NCBI RefSeq assembly: GCF_047675955.1
Contig: NC_132927.1
Span: 62,167,702-62,231,701, forward strand
Length of the DNA: 64,000 bases
DNA from: Chlorocebus sabaeus
Lineage: Eukaryota > Chordata > Mammalia > Primates > Cercopithecidae
Reading direction: 5' to 3'
Shown piece after piece: positions 35,121 through 47,381 of the stretch. The notes beneath the pieces are model-generated. The model made no database searches, had not been told where the DNA came from, and was given only the letters and a program-made list of their open reading frames with translations. A program made the translations under genes and the position numbers. Positions within the stretch are counted from its first letter, which is position 1, and every line of letters begins with the position of its first letter.

Positions 35121-38100
35121 ACACTGACCTACTTATATTGGAGAAATTTTTGGAGGTAATTTTTTTTTTTTTTTAACTGAGCAGTCCTTTCTTGGTGGTG
35201 CCTGAACTAGTTTCATCCCCATTCTAATCACCTGATAAGAAAACTGAGAGGTAAGCTATGGTTAAGTAGAATCCGTTGAGATGTTATCTGAGGGGCTCAG
35301 AAACAGGCATGGAGCAGTGTCCAACACTTTTTCTGTAGAGTTCTCTTGATTGTGTTATGGGTACCATACAAATCATAAAAGGAGAATTATAGGAAATTTG
35401 CTGTTTTCTTCCAAATAGCAGTAAAGCCATGTTATCTTAATATGAAAGAAACCTACTCATATCATGTGTTTTATGGAGTAAGAGATACTAGGTGAATCAT
35501 TGTGATGGACATCCAACAGTGATTATGGAGATGGCTAAAACTAGAAGTTTGGTTATAACAGCAAACAATGGTAAGGATAATAATATGTTGTGTCTTACTC
35601 TTCTATCCAACTGATCATCTACTCATTAGATATCAAACTGCTCTTATTTATCAAGAGAAATCCTCCCAGTTCTTATGATGCCTAGTGTGCACACTAGAGC
35701 CAAAAGCAGTCACTCAGTAAACACTTGGAAAGTGATTAATAAGTGTACATCAAGTATTCTGAAATAATGGGTGGTGATTTAATTTAAATATGTAAAAATG
35801 AATATTTTAAACAATTATAATCAATGGAATGCCATTTGCCTTATAAATAGAGATAAGTTATTTTCTTAAAAAATATATGGTACAACTGAAACATGAGCAT
35901 TCCTAATCATGGAATTTGAAGTTTTTAAGATTTAATTTATAATCTAAAGATCAAATGACTTATCAAATTAATTATATTCCTTCTAAATGTAATGTGCTAA
36001 TAAAATTCACACAAGTATGTCACAATAGCTTTTTCAAGAAATATTTCACTACTGCAGATGGAACTAAGGAGAGGAATTTTATGTATCTTTCTGTGGTATG
36101 GTGAAAGGAACATTAGAAGGTAGATAAAATGAGTTCTACCTTTGATTATTTTGTTAACTAATTTATATGACTTTTGAAAACCACTCACATGTTCTTGCCT
36201 GCTTCCTCATCTATCAAACAGCTCTCTGTCCAGAGGCCTCACCCTGTGCCCACATTGTTCTAAGCACTTTATGTATATGATCTCATTAAATCTTCCCAAT
36301 ATCCATTATGTAAGACTGCCTCCTAATGAGAAGGTTAAGTTAAATTAGTCTGGCTATTCCTGAGGTCTCTCATAACTCCAAAAATTCCAATTTATTCAAA
36401 TCAGTGTGTTTATTTCTCCATGGAGCAAGAGAAGAAATACCATGCACGAGCACATGTTAGTAGCTGACCAGGCAGAGAATCTGATGCCTTTTCATCACCT
36501 GCCTTAGCAACTTAACGGCACATGAATATTGAACTAAAATTTTGATGTATAGTCTAGATTTCTCAACCTCTGGCTACAGAGTTGGATATTACTACATGAA
36601 ATATTACTTCTATCTGTAATAACAGAATCACTGGGGGAACATGAGTTAATTAGAACCTCACTGCAAAAGCTTGCGCAATAGCCTATTAAATGTCACAACT
36701 TCAGCAAATGCAGATTGTGGAAAAAGGCTAGTTTCTAGAAATATGTCCACATTATTTTGTTATAGGACAACTTATAACTTCTGTCACCGCTGTAACTTCA
36801 CTAAGTGACTGTCACTGCTGATCTTGAGGGAACAGAGATATTCATTAAAGCAACTCAAAGCATTAGTCTGTATATTCCTTTTTTTTAAATTTGCACAAAG
36901 ACATGCCTCATATGATTAAAAGAAAATTGTCATATGGTAATGGTTCAATAAGCTACATGCACAAAATGATTTTTGTGGATATGTTTTCTTATCAGCAACT
37001 ATCATTTCTCTTTTTAATGTGAAATATTTTCCAGGTAGTTTCAATATAAAGAAGAAATTGCTTTTGTGTGTTTATTGTTTATTAGTAGATGATCAGGTAT
37101 CTCTATGAGAGAGCCAGGAACAAAAGAAATGTTTAAGTAGATAAAATATTATAATTTGTTTAAGTATAAAAGGAGATGGAAAAACAGATTCTTATTTAAT
37201 AAAGGTTTGAGTACAAGCATGTTTCCTGTTACCAGCAATTATTGCCTAACTTGATAAGCCAGCTTGTAGTTATTGGAAAACGCTTGTGAAAATAGAGTTA
37301 TTACTTTACCACTGTTGACCTATAACTGCCTGTATGAATAGTCATGGCTCTTTATCACTGATTTTGCTTATGTCTCTGCTCTGATGAACAAAGAGAAGAC
37401 GGTGGGTGCCAAATTCTGGAAATAGAGCAGCTCAATTACCATTTGGACTCATTTGAATCCCACAGGACCACACCACGTTTAAGCGATTGATATTGATTCA
37501 AGAAATAGACCTTAAATGAGCTGGTGTAACAGAGGCAAAATTAATCTCTGTTGAAATGTGAAAGAAATCATGATGAGGGAGGCTGGCCTAAGGTTTGCCT
37601 AATGACAGGATCACGAATATTTATATAATTTTTAATATTTGCTCTAATAATTAACAACAGAAGTTGATGTCAAGAGAGTTGGGTAACAGAAGCATTTAGG
37701 GAACCAGTTTTCACAGGACAGATGAGGAGATAGCCATGGGAGGGTGTTCAGTATTAGAAGAGCATCTGATTATGAAATATCTGAAAGGCCTAAAGATAAC
37801 ACATCAAACTCTTCATACAAACTGTGTCATACAATTCAAGCCTTTCATCTTCATCAAGGTTTTATTTTGAATAAACTGCTATCTGTACTAGGCATTTTTA
37901 TCCATGACAGTGGTGCTTGAAAAACTGTAGCTATGGAAATAACAAATAATTAAAGGTTTCAACCAGTTTGTAAAAACGGAAGGGGTTACTTAAAATCAGG
38001 AAAGAAAAAGATAAGAACATCAAAAAAATAATATTAAGGGACAATTAGAACAATTGTTAACGAGATTGCCTATGCATTCCTGTACTAAATTCACTTGAAT

Positions 38101-38243
38101 CAAAGGAGGGAAAGAGCAAGTACTATTATGTTCCATTTGACATACTTTGCTTTACATTAGAACCGAGATTCCTGAAATTCTGGACCTCCAAGCTTTTTAT
38201 ATCTAACTTTATGGGTGTTGTGCTTTGAAAAGTGAGTAGTATC
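35121..38243. other. Mostly unassigned sequence
   Basis: About 3 kb with a T17 run near 35159-35175 and a short MIR-like piece at 36240-36312. No gene recognised. Confidence 0.5.
36240..36312 (-). mobile_element. Short MIR fragment
   Basis: The line cattgttctaagcactttat and then gatctcattaaatcttccca matches the reversed MIR 3' half. Confidence 0.55.
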
Positions 38244-38246
38244 GGA

Positions 38247-38277
<31 letters not shown>

Positions 38278-38284
38278 GGACAGA
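38244..38284 (-). repeat. T27 tract bracketed by GGACAGA direct repeats
   Basis: GGACAGA at 38244-38250 and again at 38278-38284 flank an uninterrupted T27 (38251-38277). This is what a poly(A)-only, maximally 5'-truncated L1-mediated insertion on the minus strand would leave. The duplication is short and the site is not a typical TTTT/AA target, so replication slippage is an alternative. Confidence 0.6.
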
Positions 38285-38346
38285 TGTTAATGGGGAGGAC
38301 TACAAAGGAGAAATGGTGCCATAGCTCATGAATGAATTTTGTGTTA

Positions 38347-38359
38347 CCACCAGGGGGCG
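38347..38359 (+). promoter_or_regulatory. Candidate CTCF core motif
   Basis: CCACCAGGGGGCG is a full match to the CTCF core, in the context TTACCACCAGGGGGCGAACT. It lies outside recognised repeats and 60 bp from the T27 tract. Such strong cores are often occupied and can anchor chromatin loops in an orientation-dependent way. Occupancy here is inference. Confidence 0.5.
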
Positions 38360-39629
38360 AACTGTCAGAAGGCGCCCATGTGGGATTCCACATTGCACTG
38401 ACGGGGATGGCCAAAGTGTTTCTCCATAGTTGACTGTTCTCATGCTTAAACATAGGTATAGACACATGGATCATGTTGATAACAAGAGTACAGTAAACCT
38501 TTTTAGCTATTGAAGAGTTTGAGTTTTCTGTAGGAAAAGTGAACCTATGGGAAACAATAAATGTATTTTCATAAAAATAAAAGTTATATGCGTTTATCTT
38601 TTTATATTTATATTTATGTACACCACACACACACACAGAGACACACACCCTTTGATCATTTTAATCATAGTACTGGTATTTAAATATGAAAAGTATTCTG
38701 AAAGTAGTGAGTGTTTTTCGTCAGACCATCGCTAAACTCTGTCAAGTTGGCGTCACCGATGTTGCTCAACTTTAATTTGAGTTTCATAAAAAGGTAACTT
38801 ATTCTCCAAAAGCTGACTCTGATTGTCAAAAGTTAATAATGTAGTGTTGTCACTGACTCTGATTCTCACTGGCCTATTCTCAATCAGGAAATGGAGGCTG
38901 GTGGAACCAGAAGTGGTACCATGTTCTAGAACTTTAGGCTGAGCTTGATTCAGAGCTGAACTTCCACGGCGTCACAGAGCGTAGACTAGAAACAATTACC
39001 AACGGCAGAACACTATGAAGAGTTTCTAGGTCAGTGTTGCTGAGGTAAATTCTCCAAAGCCTTTTAATAAAATCCAAATAGAGCAAAATGGACTGCTTTA
39101 AACTATGTCCTGATTACTATGAGTGTTCAGGACAGGAGTAGAAAGACAAGACCTAGAGGATATCTTTGGAGTAGAGAAGATAATTTCACAGGCTTTTAAA
39201 TACAGTTTCTGTGGCCAAGGAAAAGCGGTGTTTGCTGATCCCTTAACATCTTGTGTCTAGAAACTGATCCTGACTACTATTGAAATTCCAGGATACTATA
39301 TTTTCTTGGTGGTCACAGCTTAAACTCAGTAAATTCCTTATGACCAAGTTATTTTGCACAGGTAGGTCTATGATAATTAGGTCTGCCTTAAAATCTGCTA
39401 TTCCATTAAGTCTGGGATGGTATCCCAAAGAAAAGTAAACTATAGTCTCTAGTTACCATCTAGTCAATCCATATAGGCAAGGTAACCCGTATCTCAATTG
39501 TTCTAATTCTTTAAAAAATAGATAATTAGTATTTTCAAGGCTAGTGTCTTATCTATAATGTCTCTGGGTTAAGGGAGAGTCTGACAGCTCATGCTTCTAG
39601 TTTAAACATTAAAAAAAGAAATCCTTGGG
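38360..39629. other. Unassigned sequence
   Basis: Contains a short interrupted CA tract (about 38622-38648) and otherwise nothing recognised. The 163-codon minus frame 38157-38648 includes the translated T27 as a lysine run and is an artefact. Confidence 0.5.
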
Positions 39630-40643
39630 GAAAATCAACAACCCGACCAAAAAATGAGCAAAAGATCTGAACAAACAGCTCATCAATGAATTATGTACAG
39701 ATGGCAAATACGCATAAGAAAGGATGCCCAATATCACACATCATCAGGAAATTTCAAATTAAAACAATAATAAGAACTCCCAAAATACCTATTAGAATGG
39801 CAAAAATCCAAGACAGTGACACTAAACGCTTGCGAGGATGTGCTGTACAAGAATACTCATTCGTTGCTAGTGGGAGTACAAGATGGTGCCACCTCTTGAG
39901 AGTTAGGCAAGTTTTTACAAAACTAAGCATATTCTTACTGTATAATCCAGCAATCATGTTCCTTGGTGTTTGCCCCAATCAGTTAAAAATCTACATCCTC
40001 ACACACACACAAAAAAATGAACTTGAACTTATATGTTTATAATATCTTTCTTTATAATGTCAAAATATGGAATCAATGAAGACATCCTTCAACAGGAACA
40101 TGGGTAAACCGTGGTATATCTGTATAATAGAGTATCATTCAGTACTAAAAAATAATCTACCCTGCCACAAAAATACATAGAGGATCCTTAAATGTTTATC
40201 ACTAAGGGAAAGTAGTAAATCTGAAAAGGCTGCATGCTGTATAATTTCAACTATCCCATTCTGGAAAAAGCAAAAGTAAAAGAATCCATGGTTGCCAGGA
40301 TTTGGGGAGTAGAGAAAAGATAAATTGGGAGAGCACAGAGAATTGTTCAGGGCAGTTAAGCTATTTTGCATGATATTATAATGATAGATTCATGTCATTA
40401 CACATTTTTCAATACATACAGAATATGTAACACAAAGAATGAACACTAATGACAACTGTGGAGTTTGGGTGATAATGATGTGTCCACATTCATTTAACAA
40501 CTGTAACAAATACAGCATTCTGGTTGACTGTAAGGATGGCTGAGTGTGTTTTAAGGAGATGAGGTATGTGGAAATTTTCTGTACTTATTGTTCAATTTTG
40601 CTGTGAACCTAACACTGTCCTAAAAAAATAAGTTTAACAACTA
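39630..40643 (+). mobile_element. Old mammalian L1 (L1M, MC/ME-like) 3' end
   Basis: It opens in the ORF2 C-terminal region (caacccgaccaaaaaatgag, atcatcaggaaatttcaaat, ttagaatggcaaaaatccaa). It runs through a long 3' untranslated region to ttgctgtgaacctaacactg and tcctaaaaaaataag, a known L1MC/ME ending. The frame at 39686-40042 keeps a decayed piece of ORF2 (QMANTHKKG...SHIIRKFQIKT) but loses register afterwards. An AluJ sits at its tail. Confidence 0.78.
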
Positions 40644-40657
40644 AAAATTAAATGAAG

Positions 40658-40985
40658 TGGCCAGGCACAGTGGCTCACACTTGTTATCCCAGCTCTTTGG
40701 GGGGCCAAGGTGGGCAGATGGCTTGAGCCCAGGAATTCCAGACCAGCCTGGGAGACATAACAACACCCTGTCTCTACAAAAACAAACAAACAACAACAAA
40801 AACACAATTAGCTGAGTGTGATGGCATGTGCCTGTAGTCTCAGCTACTCAGGAGGTTGAGGTGGAAGAATCGTCTGAGCCTGGAGAGACGGAGGCTGCAG
40901 TGAGCTTTGATCATGCCACTGCACTCCAGTCTGAGCAAAAGAGTGAGACCCTTTCTCTCTTTTACACACACACATACGTACACAC
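40658..40985 (+). mobile_element. AluJ element with perfect 14-bp target-site duplication
   Basis: A full dimer (ggccaggcacagtggctcac, an AAAC-rich middle linker, aggctgcagtgagctttgat) with J-type bases. The tail has turned into a CA/TACA microsatellite. AAAATTAAATGAAG flanks exactly (40644-40657, 40986-40999). It inserted into the A-rich end of the old L1. Confidence 0.92.
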
Positions 40986-41149
40986 AAAATTAAATGAAGA
41001 AAGTCTTTGGGCCAATGAAAGAGCTCAATGAATCAATCATCTTCACACATTTCCAACAACATTCCATATTTTCAAATGGGTAATATGCACAAAGGGAGCT
41101 TCTTGAACTCTCACTGCACACCTTGCATAATAGAAGATGTGTGTGATAC

Positions 41150-41355
41150 TGCAATTTGATCAAGGTTTGAACTCGGTGAATCTGAGTTCAAACCCCAGCT
41201 TTGTAACCTACTACCCAAGTAACTTTGTGCTTGATGCATACGTTCTTCAGATCTGTAGTTTCATGAGATTTCTACAAAGTTTAAGTGAGATAATGTATTT
41301 GATATTTTTAGTATAGTTCTTGGTATAGGCACTCAAAAATATTAAGTGTTATTAT
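41150..41355 (+). mobile_element. MIR, plus strand
   Basis: The line gaatctgagttcaaacccca, then 'gctttgtaacctactacccaagtaac', then 'gtttaagtgagataatgtatttg' and ataggcactcaaaaatatta follow MIR from the 5' part to the 3' part. Confidence 0.75.
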
Positions 41356-41423
41356 TATTGAGAGGATAGAGAAAATGGAAGCTGGACATAGTACATATTT
41401 CTGCATATATCCTTCCTCCCACT

Positions 41424-41460
41424 CATACACACACACACATGCATGCACACACATACACAC
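41424..41460. repeat. (CA)n microsatellite
   Basis: Interrupted CA/GCA/TACA tract. Confidence 0.88.
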
Positions 41461-41664
41461 CCTTCAGTGCAGTTGTTAATATGTGACAAGTGAACTCATA
41501 TTTTTCACGTTTAGGACAAATCTCTCATATTTCTTTAAAATGGGTGGTTCCCATATGTAAGTTTATTCATTAAAAACTTTTTTCTTTTCTTTTTGGGCTA
41601 CATACTGGAGTCAGATATAACCTGCGTGAGACCTTTGCTGTAGAATATTAGCATTTTTTAACTA

Positions 41665-42205
41665 TTTAAAAACAGCTTTATTGAAATAGAATTCATGTAT
41701 CATTACATCCATCCATTCAAAAATGGACAATTCAGTACTCTTTAGTATATTCACAGAGTTGTACAACTGTTGCCAGAATCCATTTGAGAACACTTTTATT
41801 CACAGTTTGTCAGCAAGTCCTCTACAGCCCAAAGCAAACACTAAGGTACTTTATGTGTTTATAGATTTACCTACTCTGGACATTACATATAAAGGAAATC
41901 ATAAAATATATAGTCTTTTGTAACTGTCTTCTTTAGCATGTTTTTCAAATTTCATCATGTTTTAGTATGTTTCAGTACTTCATTCCTTTTTATTGGCGTA
42001 TAATGCTTTATTTTATAAATACATGACATTTTATTTACCATTCATCAGTTGGGTGATAATCAGTTGGGCGTTTGAGCTATTTCTACATTTTAGCTAATAT
42101 GAAAAATGCTGTTATGACCAGTGTGAATATAATACACATTTTACATGTAACACATACATATCAATATTATAGTTTACATATCTAATTGCTAGAAATCCCT
42201 CTTTA
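41665..42205 (-). mobile_element. Old L1M 3' end, minus strand
   Basis: It reads agctttattgaaatagaatt, acaattcagtactctttagt, 'atattcacagagttgtacaactg', ctactctggacattacatat, 'cattcatcagttgggtgataatc', gctgttatgaccagtgtgaa. This is the reversed L1M 3' untranslated region followed by the ORF2 C-terminal region. With the plus-strand L1M at 39630-40643 it makes a convergent pair about 1 kb apart. Confidence 0.75.
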
Positions 42206-42329
42206 AAATTAATTGAGATAGATATATTAAGTTACCTACCTGCAATCGTTCAAAAACTTCTAACTAGTGATCAGTGTGCTCTACATGTGACAGTAAAATA
42301 AATAGCCACTTTGTTTTTGCTATTATCTA

Positions 42330-42690
42330 GTCTCCTATTTTCCATAGAAATGGAGGTTAAAATCTACACTTCTCATTATGCCTTGCAGCTAATCGGGACC
42401 ATGTAAGTAAGTTTTAACTAATGGATGTGGATGGAAGTGCTTGAAACTTTTAAATCCTGCACTGAAGGAGTATATTTTATTTCCCTTTTCTTCTTCCCTT
42501 CTGCTGACTAGAGTGTAGAAGTGACAGTGGGAACGGGAGTAGCCATTTGGGACCAGGAGATGCAAACATTCTGAGAAGTGTCAGAGAACAAACAGAAAGG
42601 TCCTTGATCCCAAATAACATGAAGCTGTCATATCATCTCTGAGCTGCTTAGTTCATACTCTGTTATTTGAGTCTTTCTGGTCAAGCAGCT
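42330..42690 (+). mobile_element. Old LTR-like interspersed repeat (MaLR-type?)
   Basis: The order 'ctaatcgggaccatgtaagtaagttttaactaatgg', 'ggagtagccatttgggaccaggagatgc' and 'aaaggtccttgatcccaaataacatgaagctg' resembles a common diverged LTR body (gggaccatgtgac...ccaatgg...cagccatcttggacc...gagcctgggtccctgatgac). Family name not certain. Confidence 0.42.
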
Positions 42691-45118
42691 GAAACTGTTA
42701 ATAACTGCTAATAATGAAGGTGCCTCATCCACAAAAACAGTTTCTGTTCTTCTTGGTAACCTTTCACTATGCAAAAGCTGCTGTGTGTTTTTTGATTGTT
42801 TGTTTGCTTTGCTTTTTCTTTGTCTTGAGTATTAGCTACTCTAGAAACATTATCTTCCATTTTTTCAATTGGGTTTTATATCATACTCTTCATAGACATC
42901 TCACCTTCCTGGATCGTTGTTTATCAATGTTTCTCTGAAAGTTTTTGTTTTGAATGGAAATTACACTCTAGATCAAAACTGTGAAAAGTAAAACAGATGA
43001 TTCCTCTCAAGATAAGGAGGCAGTTCGATTATGAATCAACTTATCTTTCAATCTCATGTATTTCTTCAATCGATCATTAGGCGGAGATCATATCATACAT
43101 GTGGTAGGATATGTGTAACGACCTGGAGTAATCAAACACAACAACACTCTGAATACTTATTGAGCTTGTGATGAATTAAATAGGTCTCTCTAGCCTGTAA
43201 ATCCACCAGGGTTTCCTATGTTGCATCGGAAAGATTAATAAATAAAAGACTTCACAGGCATTTCATATACGTAACATTTCATTTTGTTCTTTGTTCACAT
43301 GGGTCCAATCTGTTAAGTTCAAGAGTTGGTCTTCAGACTCGAACATTGCCCTTGGAAAAGACAGCCTTTTTTTTTTTTTTTTCACTGCCTTCAGATATTG
43401 CTGGAACTCAGAATGAATGTAGAACTACATTGCCTGGGTTGGTCTGCAGAGTAAAGATGGGATGATGTCGTAGCTCTCACCTTTTCTTCTCCATTCCTGC
43501 CATCACTGGAGCATTTTCTTGCCATACTTATGGCTTTGGATCTTAGACATGGTGCTTGCTAGTACTCCATATTCTTGGTTTCCACATGGCTCCTCTTCCT
43601 GCCACAGTTCCAAAGGATGGGGTGCTGGCAAGGATGTTATGAGTATAGGGTTATTTCCCTGGAGCCAATTATTATTCTCTTCTGCTTACTTTTAGGTTCC
43701 TTTTGAATGTCTCCCTTTCTTTGCTTGTGGGTTTTCCTTGAAAGCCCCTCTGCCAATAGTGTCAAATACTGTCATTTCCAATACATCATTCCCTTTCACT
43801 GCTTTATGGGGGAACTAGGGCGAGAGATGGTTAACAACTGTTAGGCCGCAACCATTGAAACTAAAGAAAGCCACTGAAACACTGCTGTGAAGGAGCTTTC
43901 ACCAGGAGCATGTGTGCAGTGGTGAGCAACTGTAAGCCCTCTTTAGCTCTTAATTACCCCCACACAAAGGGCAGTGTTTGCTCCTCATACACATGGGATT
44001 TACCCGCCTACTTTTCATTAGTGTTAATGGGGGTCTCTATGTATAAATCCTCTTTCCTTCTCCCAGTATCAATGGTGGAATAGATGCCAAAAGAGCTTTC
44101 TGCTTTTTCGCTTACTGATTGGTTTCAGATGAAACACAAAAGCAAATCTCTGAGCTCGAGCCCGCTGGTCCTCCACACACTGCACTCCAGGCGCTATTAA
44201 CACTCCTGAGACTTCTTTTCTCATTTGCTGTCTCAGGAGTGGCCAGAAACGATTGCCCCATTGTGTCCCCACATCCCCTCCAAAGCCCTTGAAAATCGCT
44301 TTTCTTTTTTCTCACATCAGCTTGACTTATTCTATTCCTCTTGATACAAATAGATCAGCATAAGGATCAAAAACAAAAAGTACACAAAAATACAAATTTC
44401 TCCTTCTTACATCCCACACACTCGGTTTCAACTTTCTTCATGTCCTCCAGGGACCCAATTCCATTTCAATGTCCTACCTCACGTGAGCCTGTTTGCTGGA
44501 GGGTGAGGTCATCTTGCTGGTGCATTCATTTCCCCTAATCTATCCTTGAACTTTTCAGGATCCTCATATTTATATCTTAATTAGTTTCAGGATTTCTGGA
44601 ATCTCCAAATCCTCACCCAAATATTTAGCTCTCAGCTTAACAGCACATTATTTATTAGTAGGTAGGAACTGGCCAAGTTTCCATTAGTGGCATACAGAGT
44701 TCTCTTCGTTGCTTTTCATGTTGGTCCTAAATCACACATCCTACTGTAATGACTTTCTTTTCTTTAATTTTATTGGTTGGCTTAAACCTCAGCATACTTA
44801 TTGATGAAGTTTCTCAGCTACCTTGAGTGTAACACAGTGAAAAGAAGGATGTTGGTTTCTCTGGTAACAGTAAGAGGTTTCAAAATGAGAAAGAAGAAGG
44901 TCATACCAAATCAGGACCAAAAGCCCAGATTTTTTATTCTGCTACTGACTGTAAGTGCACAGTTCGCATCTGTCGGGATGAGAAAGAGACTGACGAGAAA
45001 ATGCAACATAATGAAGTGTTTACGATGCCACCTCCCTTGTCAAATAACAAAAGCAAACATTCTCTTTAGTAAAATTATTGAAATCTAGAATGAATATTCA
45101 TTGATTTATACTAGTATT
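42691..45118. other. Unassigned sequence
   Basis: About 2.4 kb with a T16 run at 43367-43382. Overlapping frames around 44069-44315 show no domain. Nothing else recognised. Confidence 0.5.
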
Positions 45119-45159
45119 CGCGCGCGCGCGCCCACACACACACACACACACACACACAC
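45119..45159. repeat. (CG)6 joined to (CA)13, Z-DNA-prone tract
   Basis: Six CG dinucleotides (45119-45130), two C residues, then thirteen CA units (45133-45158). Both parts alternate purine and pyrimidine, and CG/CA are the dinucleotides most prone to left-handed DNA. A CG run is rare in CpG-depleted vertebrate DNA. Confidence 0.95.
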
Positions 45160-46735
45160 TTCACAGTTGGAAAACCTCCTCTTCAGCCAAAATTACATTT
45201 TATTTTATGGTTAGTTTTGCTTAAAGGATCTGATAAAACTAGATTAAAATTTTCAGAGATCTAGTTGCTTATTTCAGCATTAAACCTTTTAAAAGGTTAT
45301 CCGTAATAATAAACATGCTACTTTCCAGCTTTACCAAACACCACTATGTTATTATTAGAGTTAATCCTCAAGAACACCCTGATATTCAGGGATTACTGTT
45401 CCATTTGTAATAGTAAGAATAGTAAGGTATCTGCAGGTTTTCTTGAGTCCCACTGACACCCATCTTTTGTCACAAATCTATGATGTTTTCCTTCGGGATA
45501 CCTGCTAATTTTAGTTATTTTCCAAATATTCCCTCTGCTCCATCTCCGACGCCATTCTTTAGCTGCAAAATCATGGAATAAGTAAAAATATCAAGACAAA
45601 ATAAAAATGTTAAGGACAAAGGAACAGCAAAAATATTGTCTCTCTCCATATCCCAGAAACTCCCTCCTCCTCCCAGATACAGGCTTCATATGTGGCATGT
45701 ATGGTGGGAATAGTCCTCATTGAGATTAAGAGATCTGGATGGGGAAGGACTATTGCTCCTTTGGAAGCTGTCAGTATAGACATCATTAGATTTATGTTTA
45801 TAAGGGATAGGTCCTTGGCATTAGGTATGGCTTTAAGATGCTTTGGGTATCTGTTAATTCCTCATGTTCCAAGACTATAGAATCTTCGTATTCATTAATT
45901 TTTCTAAGAATCCAACATATTCAAGGAAGTAATATCTGATTTACTGATGAAAGTCATCTGACTAGTTTCAAGGAATTCTGAGTGGGAGCGTGAAACTCTG
46001 TCCACCTTTCCAGGAGCACCACAATGGCTTGCTAAGGAGGAACAAACGGTCTTGCTGATGAGATATGCAGTGCTTGATACATTTTCCACCAGTGGGAGCT
46101 ACATCGAAAGATGAAGTGAGGCACTTGGGGAGGAGACTCCAAGCTTGACTCAACATACAAGGGTAAGGGATGTCATTTATTGCTCCTGATGTGGAACCAG
46201 TGGGGACAGGGGTTTTGAGGGACTGTAGACATGGAACAATCTGGCTGATTATATAACAGTGATAAATGCCTTAACAAAGCATGCATCGGAATTAGAAATG
46301 AAATAATTTGAAAGTCAATGCAGCATAGACTTTAAATTGCTTTTGGCCTACATGCTTAATACACTTGCACACTCGCATAATAATTAAGCCTGGGAGTTAA
46401 GTTCTTAGGGAGCAAAGCGATCACTCTTCCTGGACAGGCAGGAAACCTGTAATCCTTATATCCACACAGGTCTAAAAAAGTGGATAAACTGAAAGACGCC
46501 CTTGTGTCTTAAAAAGGCTGAAGCTTATGTGTATGTGTGGAGGGAGCGGGAGTGAGTATATGTTGGCTTATAAGTAAAATTACCTATCCACACAAGCTTC
46601 TCATTCATGTATGGAAATGATTAATGTCTAGGGGCCAAGGATTTGCACTTCTGCAGCTCGAGCAGACTTGGTTTGATTGGATGTAGGTTCAGTGGCCATT
46701 GTTCTCTGCATAATGAGAAGATACCTTGCATATTA
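45160..46735. other. Unassigned sequence
   Basis: No family or gene recognised. A faint MIR-like patch at about 45360-45420 is too weak to call. Confidence 0.5.
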
Positions 46736-46739
46736 AAGG

Positions 46740-46892
46740 TTTACCCACTTTCCTTTTGTTGCCTCTGTTGACACCCTCTAAGGATTGTTATGAGAACTAA
46801 GTGAAATGAAGAATGAAGGTAAAACTCAGCAGCATAACACAATAGTCTGCATCGAGTGAAAGTGCTCAGTTAATGGTAGTTGCTGGGACATT
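46740..46892 (+). mobile_element. Probable MIR 3' half
   Basis: The line ggattgttatgagaactaag, then gtgaaatgaagaatgaagg, then 'agtgctcagttaatggtagttgctg' follow the 3' half of MIR. Confidence 0.55.
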
Positions 46893-47004
46893 CATCAACA
46901 TCATGAATAACCATAATAAATAGACATCTAAAGCCATGAATGGACTTGCTCAAGAGGGCAATTAAATCAGTGGCCCTTGGGCTTGATATTTTATTTCCTT
47001 TGAA

Positions 47005-47120
47005 AAATATTGTTGAATCCTTATTATGTGTGCTTACTATAAGGAATACAAAGATGAGTAAGACAATTTCAACCTCAAAACAATGCATGATTCTGTGAGA
47101 GTGAAAAGAGAGGGAACATC
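47005..47120 (-). mobile_element. L2 3' terminus
   Basis: The line attgttgaatccttattatg, then 'tgtgcttactataaggaatacaaagatgagtaagac', matches the reversed L2 end (tttattgagc...ctactatgtgc...gatacaaagatgaataagac). Confidence 0.6.
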
Positions 47121-47381
47121 GTGTGCATGAATAATAAAGGGAGTAAACCAAAAAGCAGGAGAGAACGGGGATAAGAGAGTGAATGCTGAGCCTATGAGTA
47201 CACTTGTTGTTCCAATTTCATATTGAAACCTAAAATGGTGCTGCTCCTCCTAAATCAACTCCCATTGATTTTCTTGCAAAAGTACTAGTTCCCCCGGAGG
47301 GACAGAACGACTGACGCTGTGGCTCATATTAAATCCTGTCCCAGCTCCTGGGTAAAAAGGGGAATTTATCTGAGTTTAGGG

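Noticed and set aside
38157..38648. Longest open frame in the window (163 codons, minus strand)
   Set aside because: It translates the T27 tract as a lysine run and a CA tract as a cysteine/valine run, has no domain, and spans a probable insertion scar. An artefact of low-complexity DNA.
43367..43382. T16 run as another poly(A)-only insertion
   Set aside because: No matching direct repeats on either side, unlike 38244-38284. The same holds for the runs at 5375, 11395 and 35159.
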